Shown here: piece after piece, positions 37,801 through 45,807 of the stretch
Layout: each line of letters starts with the position of its first letter
Numbering within the stretch: the stretch's first letter is position 1
Source: Streptomyces sp. NBC_00102
GTDB taxonomy: Bacteria; Actinomycetota; Actinomycetes; Streptomycetales; Streptomycetaceae
Direction of reading: 5' to 3'
Length of the DNA stretch: 64,000 nt
Assembly (NCBI RefSeq): GCF_026343115.1
Contig: NZ_JAPEMC010000003.1
Location: forward strand, 595,521-659,520
Program-made: the position numbers and the translations under genes
The notes under the pieces: generated by a model
What the model was told of the DNA's origin: nothing
What the model saw: only the letters and a program-made list of their open reading frames with translations
Databases searched by the model: none

Positions 37801-39141
37801 AGCGGCGGCATCGTGGCGCCCGACATCGTCGCGGACGGCGTCTCCCGCCTGAACGGACCGGTCAACGTGGCTGGTCTGCTCGACCAGGCCGGTGGCCACC
37901 TGGACCCCAAGAAGATCCTCGGCGACGGAGCGACCCTCCTCGGGTACCACCTGTCCGACCTCATCGACGCGACCGGGCTGGAGGAACCGCCGACGATCCT
38001 GAGCGACGCGACGGCAGGCGGCCCTCCGCGGATCACCCTGCAGTGGCACGACGTGCGACTCGGCACCGAAGAAGGGTCGTTCGTCACCGGCGACGATTCT
38101 GTGCTGGACCTCGACGTCCTGATGGCGCCGGAAGGGCAGACCATCAGCTGCACGGTGCGGAACGTGTCGCTGGCCCTTCCCGACCGGAGCGGCAAGCTCC
38201 TGGAGGTGACCTTCGGCAGCATCACCTTCCTGCAGAGCGGCGGGCAGCCGCCCACCCTGGGGGTAGAGGGCGTCGGGGCGGAGTTCTCCGGGCTGCTGAA
38301 CCTGCTGAAGGAGTTGCAGGAGGGCGTCGACCTCGGGGGCTCCGGTCCGCACATCGAGGCCTCTTCCAGCGGGGTCTCGGCCTCCTACAGCCTGCCGGTC
38401 CCCGATGTGACCGCGGGAGCCTTCCAGCTGACCGGGCTGGTGTTCCACGCCGGGATCGACGTGCCCTTCGACGACCGGCCGGTCGCGATCTCCCTCGCCT
38501 TCGCCAGCCGGGCGGCTCCGTTCAACCTGTCCGTGCTGATGTTCGGCGGCGGTGGATACGTCGAAGTGGTCCTCGACCGGACCGGACTGCGACGGCTGGA
38601 GGCCGCGCTGGAATTCGGTGCCTCGGTCGCGGTGAACTTCGTGGTCGCCTCCGGCGAGGTCCATGCCATGGGCGGAGTCCACCTCCTGAAGAGCGGGGAC
38701 CAGCTCGACCTCAGCGGCTACCTCCGGCTGGGCGGGCACGTCAGCATCTTCGGACTGGTCACCGTGTCCATCGAAGTGAAGATCACCCTCACCTACCGGA
38801 GCGAGACGAACGAGCTGGTCGGCAGGGCCACGCTGGTGCTGGAGATCGACCTGACGCTGTTCAGCGAGTCCGTCGAACTCGACACCGGCGACTGGGTGCT
38901 GGCCGGCGGAGAAGGCCGGCGGCAGCGCACGCTCGCACCGGTGGGACCGGGCCCACAGCCCTCCCCCGCCGACCCGGCCCAGCCGGTGGGACCGGGCCCA
39001 CAGCCCTCGCCCGCCGATCCGGCCCAGCCGGTGGGACCGGGCCCACAGCCCTCACCCGCCGACCCGGCCCAGCCGGTGGGACCGGCCGCGGAGGAGTGGC
39101 GCGGCTACCGCTCCGCCTTCGGGGAAGGACCGACGTCATGA
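34801..39141 (+). CDS. 1,446-residue beta-propeller protein of unknown function
   Basis: The start is taken as GTG 34801, with GGGAGA upstream; the frame is open to TTG 34681. Residues about 1-340 are 5-6 propeller-like repeats with motifs such as GCIRQWTLGARGWS, GALRHWWWAENRW and GVPLHWGWDGVRW, the pattern of PLL-type lectin-like propellers. A central mixed region follows (about 350-1200). A C-terminal beta-rich segment (about 1210-1373) contains FGGGGYVEV, LEAALEFGASVAVN, LSGYLRLGGHVSIFGL and VGRATLVLEIDLTLF. Its Gly-rich alternating strands look like a barrel or clamp. The last about 65 residues are a PVGPGPQPSPADPAQ repeat linker and a short tail. There is no signal peptide. Its stop overlaps the next start (ATGA), so the two giant products are probably made in fixed ratio and may form a complex. 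Confidence 0.75.
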   Translation: MTDFDRSAFHHRVAVLPRDLGEFTAFVRGDDGTVEHYEVFEGVVMSGPEPLGGHFDSDPVVTVGGDGRLHLLGRSGVRIVDWSWPDAGRVQLLGPPTEESLPGFCVTDPEIVHAGGLQLFALGVEGCIRQWTLGARGWSAPRRLTPDVAASRPTAISRAPGAFDVFAVDGEGALRHWWWAENRWNTEVRGGQSLSGRPTVASYEPRRLDLFAVRTDGVPLHWGWDGVRWFDAEERLGMELTASGRIAARDVQLVTFGPELLLLVAGTKNNGTVRWVLEPAVPGRPAAWRGPSRISTSPFPPSSWSTGEHAEVLVRTADGGFSRQDFALDPQGGMGEPVPLTGESAEVFPTEPAPEPQFMNPLPADPDMLLIRPDDLVLLGVRWSGFELRTPAGEPAELVPGPAAELTVLFPPQHVVEEVVVGRGPAVPAVDPSLTGGFPTWQAALAGASRLVVGFRTDDLPVRLTAEGVLDAVRRGRLVPANGVQDEKTAIEIPYGLVLSPHPPEGLDARATHPADAVRSESSTVGLWQTTVAAQDTAAGAPAGLRLHPVDMTSDDPFPVALRGGSRARIMLEEPTARIDRLSLSSLGGSLTAAGSWDSFEWEHLAALGRDRYVRTATKGVLYPFGHRAEFVELTERVFEGTRDGAVAHLRKSTILKVTEPARSEPADAALRAAFPFHEVEIERTFYEGLDSEPWGTQDFPVPELTGLQEVRGQWSVRAGDLYEKLYGDMGPGGGEPPVEDLAAGVTSDADELLDDASFGPGDPEPPVTRSSAARSYLDLQEQIAHVDAKIDALPHGGVVPLPVYIVPRVGGVPVDFPVRAAGRAGDVHLAMPLVFVSDIDRPQGLFTPPFNSLTDSEIARRVAEAYREVGDGAVAAHGARIDLVRSSAPVEQDVCEVERLHIVGTSHEGGFRPRLGAAPGPDERRGPGGPGGRRRPGVDRWAFDTALPAVRALVGADRPPMRLALSPALLDSVPDVKVPFEVPEGAEALVTDFARNTARSGGIVAPDIVADGVSRLNGPVNVAGLLDQAGGHLDPKKILGDGATLLGYHLSDLIDATGLEEPPTILSDATAGGPPRITLQWHDVRLGTEEGSFVTGDDSVLDLDVLMAPEGQTISCTVRNVSLALPDRSGKLLEVTFGSITFLQSGGQPPTLGVEGVGAEFSGLLNLLKELQEGVDLGGSGPHIEASSSGVSASYSLPVPDVTAGAFQLTGLVFHAGIDVPFDDRPVAISLAFASRAAPFNLSVLMFGGGGYVEVVLDRTGLRRLEAALEFGASVAVNFVVASGEVHAMGGVHLLKSGDQLDLSGYLRLGGHVSIFGLVTVSIEVKITLTYRSETNELVGRATLVLEIDLTLFSESVELDTGDWVLAGGEGRRQRTLAPVGPGPQPSPADPAQPVGPGPQPSPADPAQPVGPGPQPSPADPAQPVGPAAEEWRGYRSAFGEGPTS
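38941..39084 (+). repeat. 45-bp tandem repeat encoding a 15-residue proline-rich linker
   Basis: Three full copies and a partial fourth of a 45-base unit starting GTGGGACCGGGCCCACAG encode PVGPGPQPSPADPAQ repeats near the C-terminus of the propeller protein. The copies are almost identical, differing at a few silent positions, which points to recent expansion. Confidence 0.95.
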
Positions 39142-42100
39142 GCACACTCGGCTGGATCGCCGTGCCCGGGGGCCGGGTCGAGGCGGCGGGCGGCGCGCCC
39201 CTGCGCGTACTCGTCGTTCCCCGGCTGACCCGGCAGCTGGCCGGTACGCCCATGGAAGACTGGCCCAAGACCGTCAACGCGGCGAACCCGCTCGTCGAGA
39301 TACGTGAGCCCGGACAAGTCGAACGCGCGGTCCCGGCCACGGCGCACCGCGACGCCCGCAGTGACACCTGGCACGGCTTCTTCGGTCACGGCATCGAGGT
39401 CACCCCCTGGCAGCCGCCCGAGGGGTATCCGAGACCGGAGGTCAGCCCGACACTGCGTGACCACGACGCCCTGGTCTCCACCTACGCGGCCGCGGCGAGC
39501 AGCCCGGGCGACGCGGGGGTGGTCCGGGACGAGTTGCATAACTGGCGCCGTCCACCGGATACCGCCGTCGGAGAGCAGCCTGTCCGGGATCCGGACTTTC
39601 CGGTGCTCGACTTCCACCGGGCCGTCTCCTTCCTGCGGGACCACCCCTACGTACTCCGGACGCTGGGGCTGGTCGTCCGGCTGGACGTGCCGGCCGACCA
39701 ACTGCCCATGAGCACCGAGCCGCCGTACCCGCGGATCCGGGTGAGCTGGCCGGATTCACCGGTCACCGTCGAATCGCCCTGGACCGCCTACGAGTTCGAC
39801 GGAACCCACTTCCTGCCGGCCTCCGGCGGCGACATCCGGTCCGGATTCGTCGACCTCTCGGACTCCGACACCTGGAAGGTTGTCACGGTCGACGTCGACG
39901 GAGGGGTGGACAGACTCCGGGACACCGCCGGCACAGCGGCCGCCGACGACGGGGACACGGCCGACGAACCTCTGGTGCTGCCCACGCTGAAGTCCGCCGG
40001 GCTGCTGCTGGCACGTACCGACCGCGAGCAGCAGTTGGCGGACCGCAGCGAACGCGGACGCTCCGGCGCCCGGAGCGGATCGCTCGCCGACCGGGTCCTC
40101 GACGCGGAGGACCTGGTCCTCGGCTACCGGCTCGACGTCCGGCCGCAGGACAGCAACACCTGGTTCTCCCTGCAGGACCGCACCGCCCGGTACACGATCG
40201 ACGACCGCCCGGTGGGCCCCGAGACCGAAGTACGGGAAGAGGGCCACCTCAAGCCGAACATGATGGTCAAGAAGGAGGGCGGCCTGCACGCGGATCAGAT
40301 CGTGGCCGGCTGGACCGGCTGGAGCCTGGCCGTCCCCCGCCCCACCCTGGACGGTGTCCCGCCGGCGTCCGCCCCCTCCGCGCTCGCCGCCGAACGCATC
40401 CCCTACCGGTTCGCCGCGCACGTCGAGGTCGCCGAACGGAGTCTGCCCGAGCTCCGGTTCGGCCGCGCCTACCAGCTGCGCGCACGCGTCGCCGACATCG
40501 CGGGCGGCGGGATCCTGCCGGACGACCGCCTCGCGGCTTCGCGCCCGACCGACGAGATCCCCTACACCCGGTGGGAGCCGGTACCGCCCCCGGACGTGCT
40601 GGTCCCCGACGGCCTGCTCGTCGAGGACCCGCGACAGCCGGGCACGTTCCGCGTCGACCACGAACTGCTCGGACCCGGCGGCACCCTGGAACGGCTCGTC
40701 GTCCGTACGTCGCCCACCGCCGACGGGCATTTCCGCCCCGACGCGTTCGAGGGTGACCCCGCGTACCCCGTGAACGACCACCGCACCTTCTCGCCTCCCG
40801 TGACGACCTTCCAGCTCGCCGAGCAGCACGGGGTCCTCAGCGACCCGGCGGAGGACGGCCGCGACCGGGCCGCCCGCGCCATCACCGCCGTACCGGGCAC
40901 CGGGCTCCCCGACCCGGCCGCGCTCGGAGCCGCCGCCACGGTCATGCCGGAGCCCGCCGGTCCGCCCCGCCGCCTCACCGACGCCCGCCCCTGGGCCGGC
41001 ACCTGGCCCGACCACCCGCCCAAACACGTCAAGCTCGTCCCCGGCGACGACCCCGACGACCCGGCGGGCCTGAACTGGACGACCCCGGAGGGAACGCCGG
41101 CCGAGGAGGCCTCGACGGTACGGATCTCCGTGCCGCCCGGGCAGCGCGTGCTGGTGGAACTGACCTCGACAGTCCTGCAGGACAAACTCGACTGGTTCGA
41201 GATCAAGCGGCTGGTCACCGCGGACACCGACGGCGATACGGACGCGAACGGCGTGGAGGACACCGACGACACCGACGACCTCGACGCGGGCAGCGCCGCC
41301 CTCAAGGGCCGGCATCCCATGCTGACCCCGCCGCGCCGGCTCGAACTCGTCCACGCCGTCCGCCGCCCGCTCAACGCCCCGTCAGGATCCCTGACCTCGT
41401 CGAGGCCGCCCGGCAGCACCCATGCCGTCCTCGAACCCCACGACGGGATCTTCGGCGTGCACACGCCGAGCACCGCGCAACTGGACATCCACGCGCACTG
41501 GGACGAATGGGGTGACACCGCCGACCCGGTGCCCACCTCGCTCCCCCTGACCCCGCTCGCGGTGTCCCGCGGAGCACGCGCGCTGGCCGAGATCCGCCCG
41601 GAGTTCGGCGACACCAAGCACCGGAACATCCGCTGCTCCGTCACCGCGATCAGCCGCTTCCGCGACTGCTTCGCGCCGACCGACGACGAGGAACAGTTCC
41701 GCGCGAACACCGTCCTCGGCCCGGTGTCGGTCAAGAGCAGCGCCTTGCCCCCGCCCCCCGTGATCGTGTCCGCCGTCCCCGCCTTCCTCTGGTCGGAGGA
41801 AGCAGGCCCCGGAGGGGGCATCGTACGGAGGCGCTCGGCCGGCCGGCTGCGCGTCGAACTCGGCCGGCCCTGGTACACCACGGGCGAGGGCGAATGCGTC
41901 GCTGTGATCGTCCTGCCCGGCGACGAGGACTCCGTCCCCGACGAGGACCGCCCCCTGGTGTCCTGGATCAACCGCGACCCGATCCATTCGACGCCCTCCC
42001 CGAAGGCGCTGGCCGACCCGTCCCTGTTCACCGGTGCCGTCGCCCCGGTCGACGTACCGCTCGTGGAGACCGGCCACCGCGTCCGGGTCCTCCCCTACCC

Positions 42101-42659
42101 GGTGTTCCACGACGAGGGCCGCTGGTACGCCGACATCGCGATGCCGGGGGCGGCCTCCTCGTCCTACTGCCCCTTCGCGCACCTGGCGCTGGCCCGCTAC
42201 CAGCCCGAGAGCCTGGACGGCCTGAGCCTCTCCCGTGTCGTCCGCACGGACATGGTCCCGCTCCTCCCCGACCGCGACTTGGAGGTCAGGGAGGAACCCG
42301 ACGGCCTGCGGATCGCCCTCACCGGTCTGAGCCGCGGGGGAAACCGGCCCAACCGCGTCTTCGCGTCGGTCGAACGGTGCGACGCGCCGGACCTGCCGGG
42401 CGCGCCCGTCGACCTCACCTCGCTCACCGGAACACCGCCGGGCTTCCCCGCATGGGAACGCGTCGCCGGTGCGACGGTCTCCGGCCACACCGGTGAGCCT
42501 CTGCCGCTCCTCACGGCTCCGGCCGGTCCCGGGCGCCTGAGGGTCCTCGTCCGGGAGGTCGAGGACATCACCCCCTCCTTCGGCGCGGCCGTCGGCACCA
42601 CCCGCGAACTCGCGGACCGTACGGTGTACACGGCCGTCGTGCCGCTGCCGCTGGTGTGA
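39138..42659 (+). CDS. 1,173-residue beta-rich protein of unknown function, coupled to the propeller gene
   Basis: The ATG overlaps the upstream stop by 4 bases (ATGA). The protein has no signal peptide, membrane helix or recognisable enzyme motif. It alternates beta-rich stretches such as YRFAAHVEVAERSLP and YQLRARVADIAGGG with acidic loops, including a run of TDGDTDANGVEDTDDTDD near residue 695. Cysteines are few. The opening TLGWIAVPGGRVE and the repeated 'LRVLVVPRL'-type strands suggest several beta-sandwich domains. Its length and coupling to the propeller protein suggest a two-component structural assembly, perhaps surface- or baseplate-like. I do not recognise a named family and give no function. 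Confidence 0.7.
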   Translation: MSTLGWIAVPGGRVEAAGGAPLRVLVVPRLTRQLAGTPMEDWPKTVNAANPLVEIREPGQVERAVPATAHRDARSDTWHGFFGHGIEVTPWQPPEGYPRPEVSPTLRDHDALVSTYAAAASSPGDAGVVRDELHNWRRPPDTAVGEQPVRDPDFPVLDFHRAVSFLRDHPYVLRTLGLVVRLDVPADQLPMSTEPPYPRIRVSWPDSPVTVESPWTAYEFDGTHFLPASGGDIRSGFVDLSDSDTWKVVTVDVDGGVDRLRDTAGTAAADDGDTADEPLVLPTLKSAGLLLARTDREQQLADRSERGRSGARSGSLADRVLDAEDLVLGYRLDVRPQDSNTWFSLQDRTARYTIDDRPVGPETEVREEGHLKPNMMVKKEGGLHADQIVAGWTGWSLAVPRPTLDGVPPASAPSALAAERIPYRFAAHVEVAERSLPELRFGRAYQLRARVADIAGGGILPDDRLAASRPTDEIPYTRWEPVPPPDVLVPDGLLVEDPRQPGTFRVDHELLGPGGTLERLVVRTSPTADGHFRPDAFEGDPAYPVNDHRTFSPPVTTFQLAEQHGVLSDPAEDGRDRAARAITAVPGTGLPDPAALGAAATVMPEPAGPPRRLTDARPWAGTWPDHPPKHVKLVPGDDPDDPAGLNWTTPEGTPAEEASTVRISVPPGQRVLVELTSTVLQDKLDWFEIKRLVTADTDGDTDANGVEDTDDTDDLDAGSAALKGRHPMLTPPRRLELVHAVRRPLNAPSGSLTSSRPPGSTHAVLEPHDGIFGVHTPSTAQLDIHAHWDEWGDTADPVPTSLPLTPLAVSRGARALAEIRPEFGDTKHRNIRCSVTAISRFRDCFAPTDDEEQFRANTVLGPVSVKSSALPPPPVIVSAVPAFLWSEEAGPGGGIVRRRSAGRLRVELGRPWYTTGEGECVAVIVLPGDEDSVPDEDRPLVSWINRDPIHSTPSPKALADPSLFTGAVAPVDVPLVETGHRVRVLPYPVFHDEGRWYADIAMPGAASSSYCPFAHLALARYQPESLDGLSLSRVVRTDMVPLLPDRDLEVREEPDGLRIALTGLSRGGNRPNRVFASVERCDAPDLPGAPVDLTSLTGTPPGFPAWERVAGATVSGHTGEPLPLLTAPAGPGRLRVLVREVEDITPSFGAAVGTTRELADRTVYTAVVPLPLV

Positions 42660-43221
42660 GAACGGTCCGTCCGGGGCTGGCGCCGGGCGCGCAGGAACCC
42701 GTGCGCCTTGCGGAAGGTGTCGGCGCGCTGGTGGAGGGTCGGGACCGGGTGGACCGGGTGGAAGTCGCCGCTCGGTGGAGGCGGTCGGACGGACGAGCGC
42801 GTCACCACCGTGCGAACCGCACCGTACGCCGCGGCACCTCGTGCACATGGGCGGATCACGACATCCTGACAGAGCACCCTCCGTGCAGGATCCGAGTCCT
42901 GGGAAGTCGATCTCCTGCCAGGTGCGACGACTCGCGAACTCACCCCTCTTGTGGCCGTAGTTGGAAGCGGCTTGGCGTGCAGTAGGCGTTCAAGACTTGA
43001 AGCTTGTGCATCTTCTTGACGGGTCACCGCTGTCACTCAACACTTCCTTGACGAACCCAGCACCTCGCCCATCCGAAAATTGAGAGCGTTTTCAAGAGGT
43101 TGATTCAAAGGTCTGCAGAGTTGTCAAGGCGATGCTCTGCGCAGACGAGACCGTCTGCGCCCTGTCTTCCGCGTTGATCCGGTGTTCACTTCACGAAACC
43201 AGGTGAAAGGACTCTCCCCCC
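42660..43221 (+). other. Intergenic control region upstream of the glucanase
   Basis: The first about 200 bases are high-GC and contain no supported gene. The last about 250 are richer in A+T, as expected of a promoter, and hold a LacI-type palindrome (annotated separately). I could not fix a -10/-35 pair. A GGTGAAAGGA ribosome-binding site lies at 43201-43210, before the glucanase ATG. Confidence 0.55.
43080..43095. promoter_or_regulatory. LacI-family operator-like palindrome
   Basis: TTGAGAGCGTTTTCAA is a near-perfect inverted repeat centred on CG, of the form bound by LacI/GalR-family repressors that control polysaccharide-degrading genes in actinobacteria. It is 126 bases before the GH55 start, so it probably makes the glucanase inducible by a sugar released from beta-glucan. 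The regulator gene is not in the window. Confidence 0.6.
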
Positions 43222-45576
43222 ATGCGCACTACCGTCCCGCCCGGCCGCACGAGACCCCTGCCAGGTCCGAAGCACCGCGTCATCGCTCTGCTGAGTGCGC
43301 TCCTCCTCGCGCTCGTCGGACTGCTCGGGCTCGATCAGAGCGCCGCTCCCGCCTCGGCAGCCGAGCCTGACTACACCCAGAGCGTCACTCAACTGAGCTC
43401 CACGCAAGCTCAGATCTCGTTCACACCGACCACGTCCGCGGTCTACGTCGATGTGCACTACCTGGTCAACAGCGCCAACCAACAGAACGTCCGTATGACC
43501 AACAATGCGGGCACGTGGACCCAGACCGTCGGCTCGCTCGCCGGCGGAACGGTCCTGGAGTACTGGTTCACCTACGAGAAGAGCGGGCCGCAGTACGACA
43601 CACCCCACTTCACGTACACCCAGGGCGGTGGTGGAACCGGCACTGTTGCCACACCCACCTTCACTCCCGCAGCGGGCACCTACGCATCGGCCCAGAGCGT
43701 GACGCTCGCCGACGCGACCGCGGGCGCGAGCATCCGCTACACGCGTGACGGCTCCACCCCCACCGCGACGTCCACTCTGTACAGCGCGCCGATCAGCGTC
43801 ACGGCCACTTCCACCATCAAGGCCATCGCCATCAAGTCCGGACTCGCCGACTCCGCCGTCGCCAGCGCGACTTACACGATCGGCGCATCGGCGAGCTGCC
43901 CCACCCAGTCGGACACGCCGGACTTCGGCCCGAACGTCCACATCTACGACCCGAGCATGTCCAGTGCCACCATTCAGGCGCAGCTCGACGCGCAGTTCGC
44001 CCAGATGAAGGACACCGCCTCCGCGCAGTTCAGCGAGAACCGGGTGGCACAGCTCTTCAAGCCGGGTACGTACGCCGTCGACGACAACGTCGGCTACTAC
44101 ACCTCGGTGGCGGGTCTCGGGCAGAATCCGGGCGACGTGACGATCAACGGGCACGTCACCGTGGACGCGTTCAACGCCTCCGACGCGGGCAACGCGACGC
44201 AGAACTTCTGGCGCTCGGCCGAGAATCTGGCCATCAATCCGGTGGGCGGGAACCGTTGGGCCGTGGCCCAGGCGGCCCCGTTCCGCCGGATCGACGTCCG
44301 CGGCGACCTGCAGCTCTACCCGGCCAGTTACGGCTGGGCGAGCGGCGGCTACATCGCCGACACCAAAGTCAGCGGCCAGGCGGCGTCCATCTCGCAGCAG
44401 CAGTGGTACACCCGGGACAGTAACGTGGGCAGCTGGGCCGGCGGCGTGTGGAACATGGTCTTCTCCGGCACCGCCGGTGCTCCCGCGAACACCTTCCCCA
44501 ACCCGCCCGAGACCACCTTGGCCACCACCCCGGTCTCCCGTGACGTGCCGTATCTGTACGTCGACGGCGCCGGAAAATACCGGGTGTTCCTTCCGTCGCT
44601 GCGCACCAACGCGTCGGGGGCGAGTTGGGCGAACGGCAGCACTCCCGGCACCTCTCAGCCGATGAGCCAGTTCTACGTGGTCAAGGCCGGCGACACTGCC
44701 GCGACCATCAACAACGCCCTTTCCCAGGGCTGCAACCTGTTCGTCACGCCGGGCGTCTACCACCTGAACCAGACGCTGAACATCACCCGGCCCAACACGG
44801 TCGTCCTCGGCATCGGTTACCCGACCTTCGTCCCGGACAACGGCGTCAACGCGATCCAGGTCGCCGACGTGGACGGAGTCCGTCTCAAGGGCCTGCTGAT
44901 CGACGCCGGAACCACCAACTCGGCGGCGCTGCTGACCGTCGGCCCGTCCGGATCGTCCGCGAGCCACGCGGGCAACCCGACGACCATCCAGGACGTGTTC
45001 TTCCGGATCGGCGGCCAGATCGCCGGCAAGGCGACGACCAGCCTGATCGTCAACAGCAACAACGTGATCATCGACCACATCTGGGCCTGGCGGGCCGACC
45101 ACGGCAAGGCAGGAAGCTTCGGCTGGACGACCAACACGGCGGACACCGGCGTGATCGTCAACGGCGGCAGCGTTCTTGCGACCGGTCTCTTCGTCGAGCA
45201 CTACCAGAAGCACGAAGTCGTCTGGAACGGCCAGAACGGCAAGACGATCTTCTTCCAGAACGAGATGCCGTACGACGTGCCCAATCAGGCCGTGTGGATG
45301 AGCGCGGCAGGGGTCAACGGATACGCCGCTTACAAGGTGGGCGCGGGCGTCACCACCCACGAGGCGTGGGGACTCGGCAGCTACTGCTACTTCAACGTCA
45401 ACCCCGCGGTGAACAGCTACCACGCCTTCGAAGTGCCCAACACTCCCGGCGTGAAGTTCCACAACGCTCTGACGGTCTCACTCGGCGGCGTGGGCACCAT
45501 CACCCACGTCATCAACGACGTGGGGGCGGTGACCGCCTCGGACACCACTCCCAGCAACGTGGTCGCCTACCCATGA
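43222..45576 (+). CDS. Secreted GH55 beta-1,3-glucanase with CBM56-like and CHB_HEX_C-like modules
   Basis: A 784-residue protein. A Sec signal peptide (about residues 1-47, cleavage after SASA-type Ala-rich sequence) is followed by a CBM56-like beta-1,3-glucan-binding module (about 48-132, ending GPQYDTPHFTYTQ). Next is a short beta module of chitobiase C-terminal type (about 140-218, IRYTRDGSTPTATS). The catalytic double beta-helix covers about 225-784. It closely follows the streptomycete GH55 exo-beta-1,3-glucanase pattern (FKPGTYAVDDNVGYYTSVAG, QNFWRSAENLAINPVGG, QQQWYTRDS). The two glutamates expected in the active site are kept, in LFVEHYQK and, 22 residues later, FFQNEMPYD. It releases glucose or short oligomers from laminarin or fungal wall glucan outside the cell. 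It is a single gene with its own operator and terminator. Confidence 0.92.
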   Translation: MRTTVPPGRTRPLPGPKHRVIALLSALLLALVGLLGLDQSAAPASAAEPDYTQSVTQLSSTQAQISFTPTTSAVYVDVHYLVNSANQQNVRMTNNAGTWTQTVGSLAGGTVLEYWFTYEKSGPQYDTPHFTYTQGGGGTGTVATPTFTPAAGTYASAQSVTLADATAGASIRYTRDGSTPTATSTLYSAPISVTATSTIKAIAIKSGLADSAVASATYTIGASASCPTQSDTPDFGPNVHIYDPSMSSATIQAQLDAQFAQMKDTASAQFSENRVAQLFKPGTYAVDDNVGYYTSVAGLGQNPGDVTINGHVTVDAFNASDAGNATQNFWRSAENLAINPVGGNRWAVAQAAPFRRIDVRGDLQLYPASYGWASGGYIADTKVSGQAASISQQQWYTRDSNVGSWAGGVWNMVFSGTAGAPANTFPNPPETTLATTPVSRDVPYLYVDGAGKYRVFLPSLRTNASGASWANGSTPGTSQPMSQFYVVKAGDTAATINNALSQGCNLFVTPGVYHLNQTLNITRPNTVVLGIGYPTFVPDNGVNAIQVADVDGVRLKGLLIDAGTTNSAALLTVGPSGSSASHAGNPTTIQDVFFRIGGQIAGKATTSLIVNSNNVIIDHIWAWRADHGKAGSFGWTTNTADTGVIVNGGSVLATGLFVEHYQKHEVVWNGQNGKTIFFQNEMPYDVPNQAVWMSAAGVNGYAAYKVGAGVTTHEAWGLGSYCYFNVNPAVNSYHAFEVPNTPGVKFHNALTVSLGGVGTITHVINDVGAVTASDTTPSNVVAYP

Positions 45577-45601
45577 GGCAATGACCTGACATGAGAAGTG
45601 G

Positions 45602-45635
45602 GCCGGGGCTCCTCGCGGTTGCGAGGGGCTCCGGC
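45602..45635 (+). terminator. Strong hairpin terminator after the GH55 gene
   Basis: A 15-bp stem (GCCGGGGCTCCTCGC pairing with GCGAGGGGCTCCGGC, two G-T wobbles) closes on a GGTT loop 25 bases after the glucanase stop. There is no T-run, typical of high-GC actinobacteria. Confidence 0.8.
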
Positions 45636-45645
45636 GTTCGCGGTA

Positions 45646-45807
45646 TGCGGCGCCGCCGAGGGCTGCGACGCTGACGGCATCGTCCTCGTCGAGAACGAGG
45701 ACGCCGTCCAACAGGTCTGCAATATCCCCGAGATCGTCGACCACTGGCTGTGCATCTGGGGCGCCGGATACGCCACCGACGGTCTCGTCGAATTCCTTCG
45801 CACCATG
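45646..45807 (+). pseudogene. Fragment resembling a JetD/TOPRIM-type C-terminal domain
   Basis: About 50 codons read GIVLVENEDAVQQVCNI then PEIVDHWLCIWGAGYAT. This is the 'xxVENExx...GxGYA' pattern of TOPRIM-like domains such as those of Wadjet JetD and DUF2399-type proteins. The expected downstream 'DxDxxG' part is missing and the frame then loses coding character. There is no start signal. It is most likely a relic of a larger gene. Confidence 0.35.

Noticed and set aside
33630..42659. Contractile injection system or phage tail cluster
   Set aside because: No sheath, tube, spike, LysM-type baseplate or AAA+ gene is visible, so the resemblance to a structural assembly is only by composition.
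42197..43036. Antisense 279-codon ORF over the end of the 1,173-residue gene
   Set aside because: Most of it is a shadow of the plus-strand gene; the rest shows no coding character.
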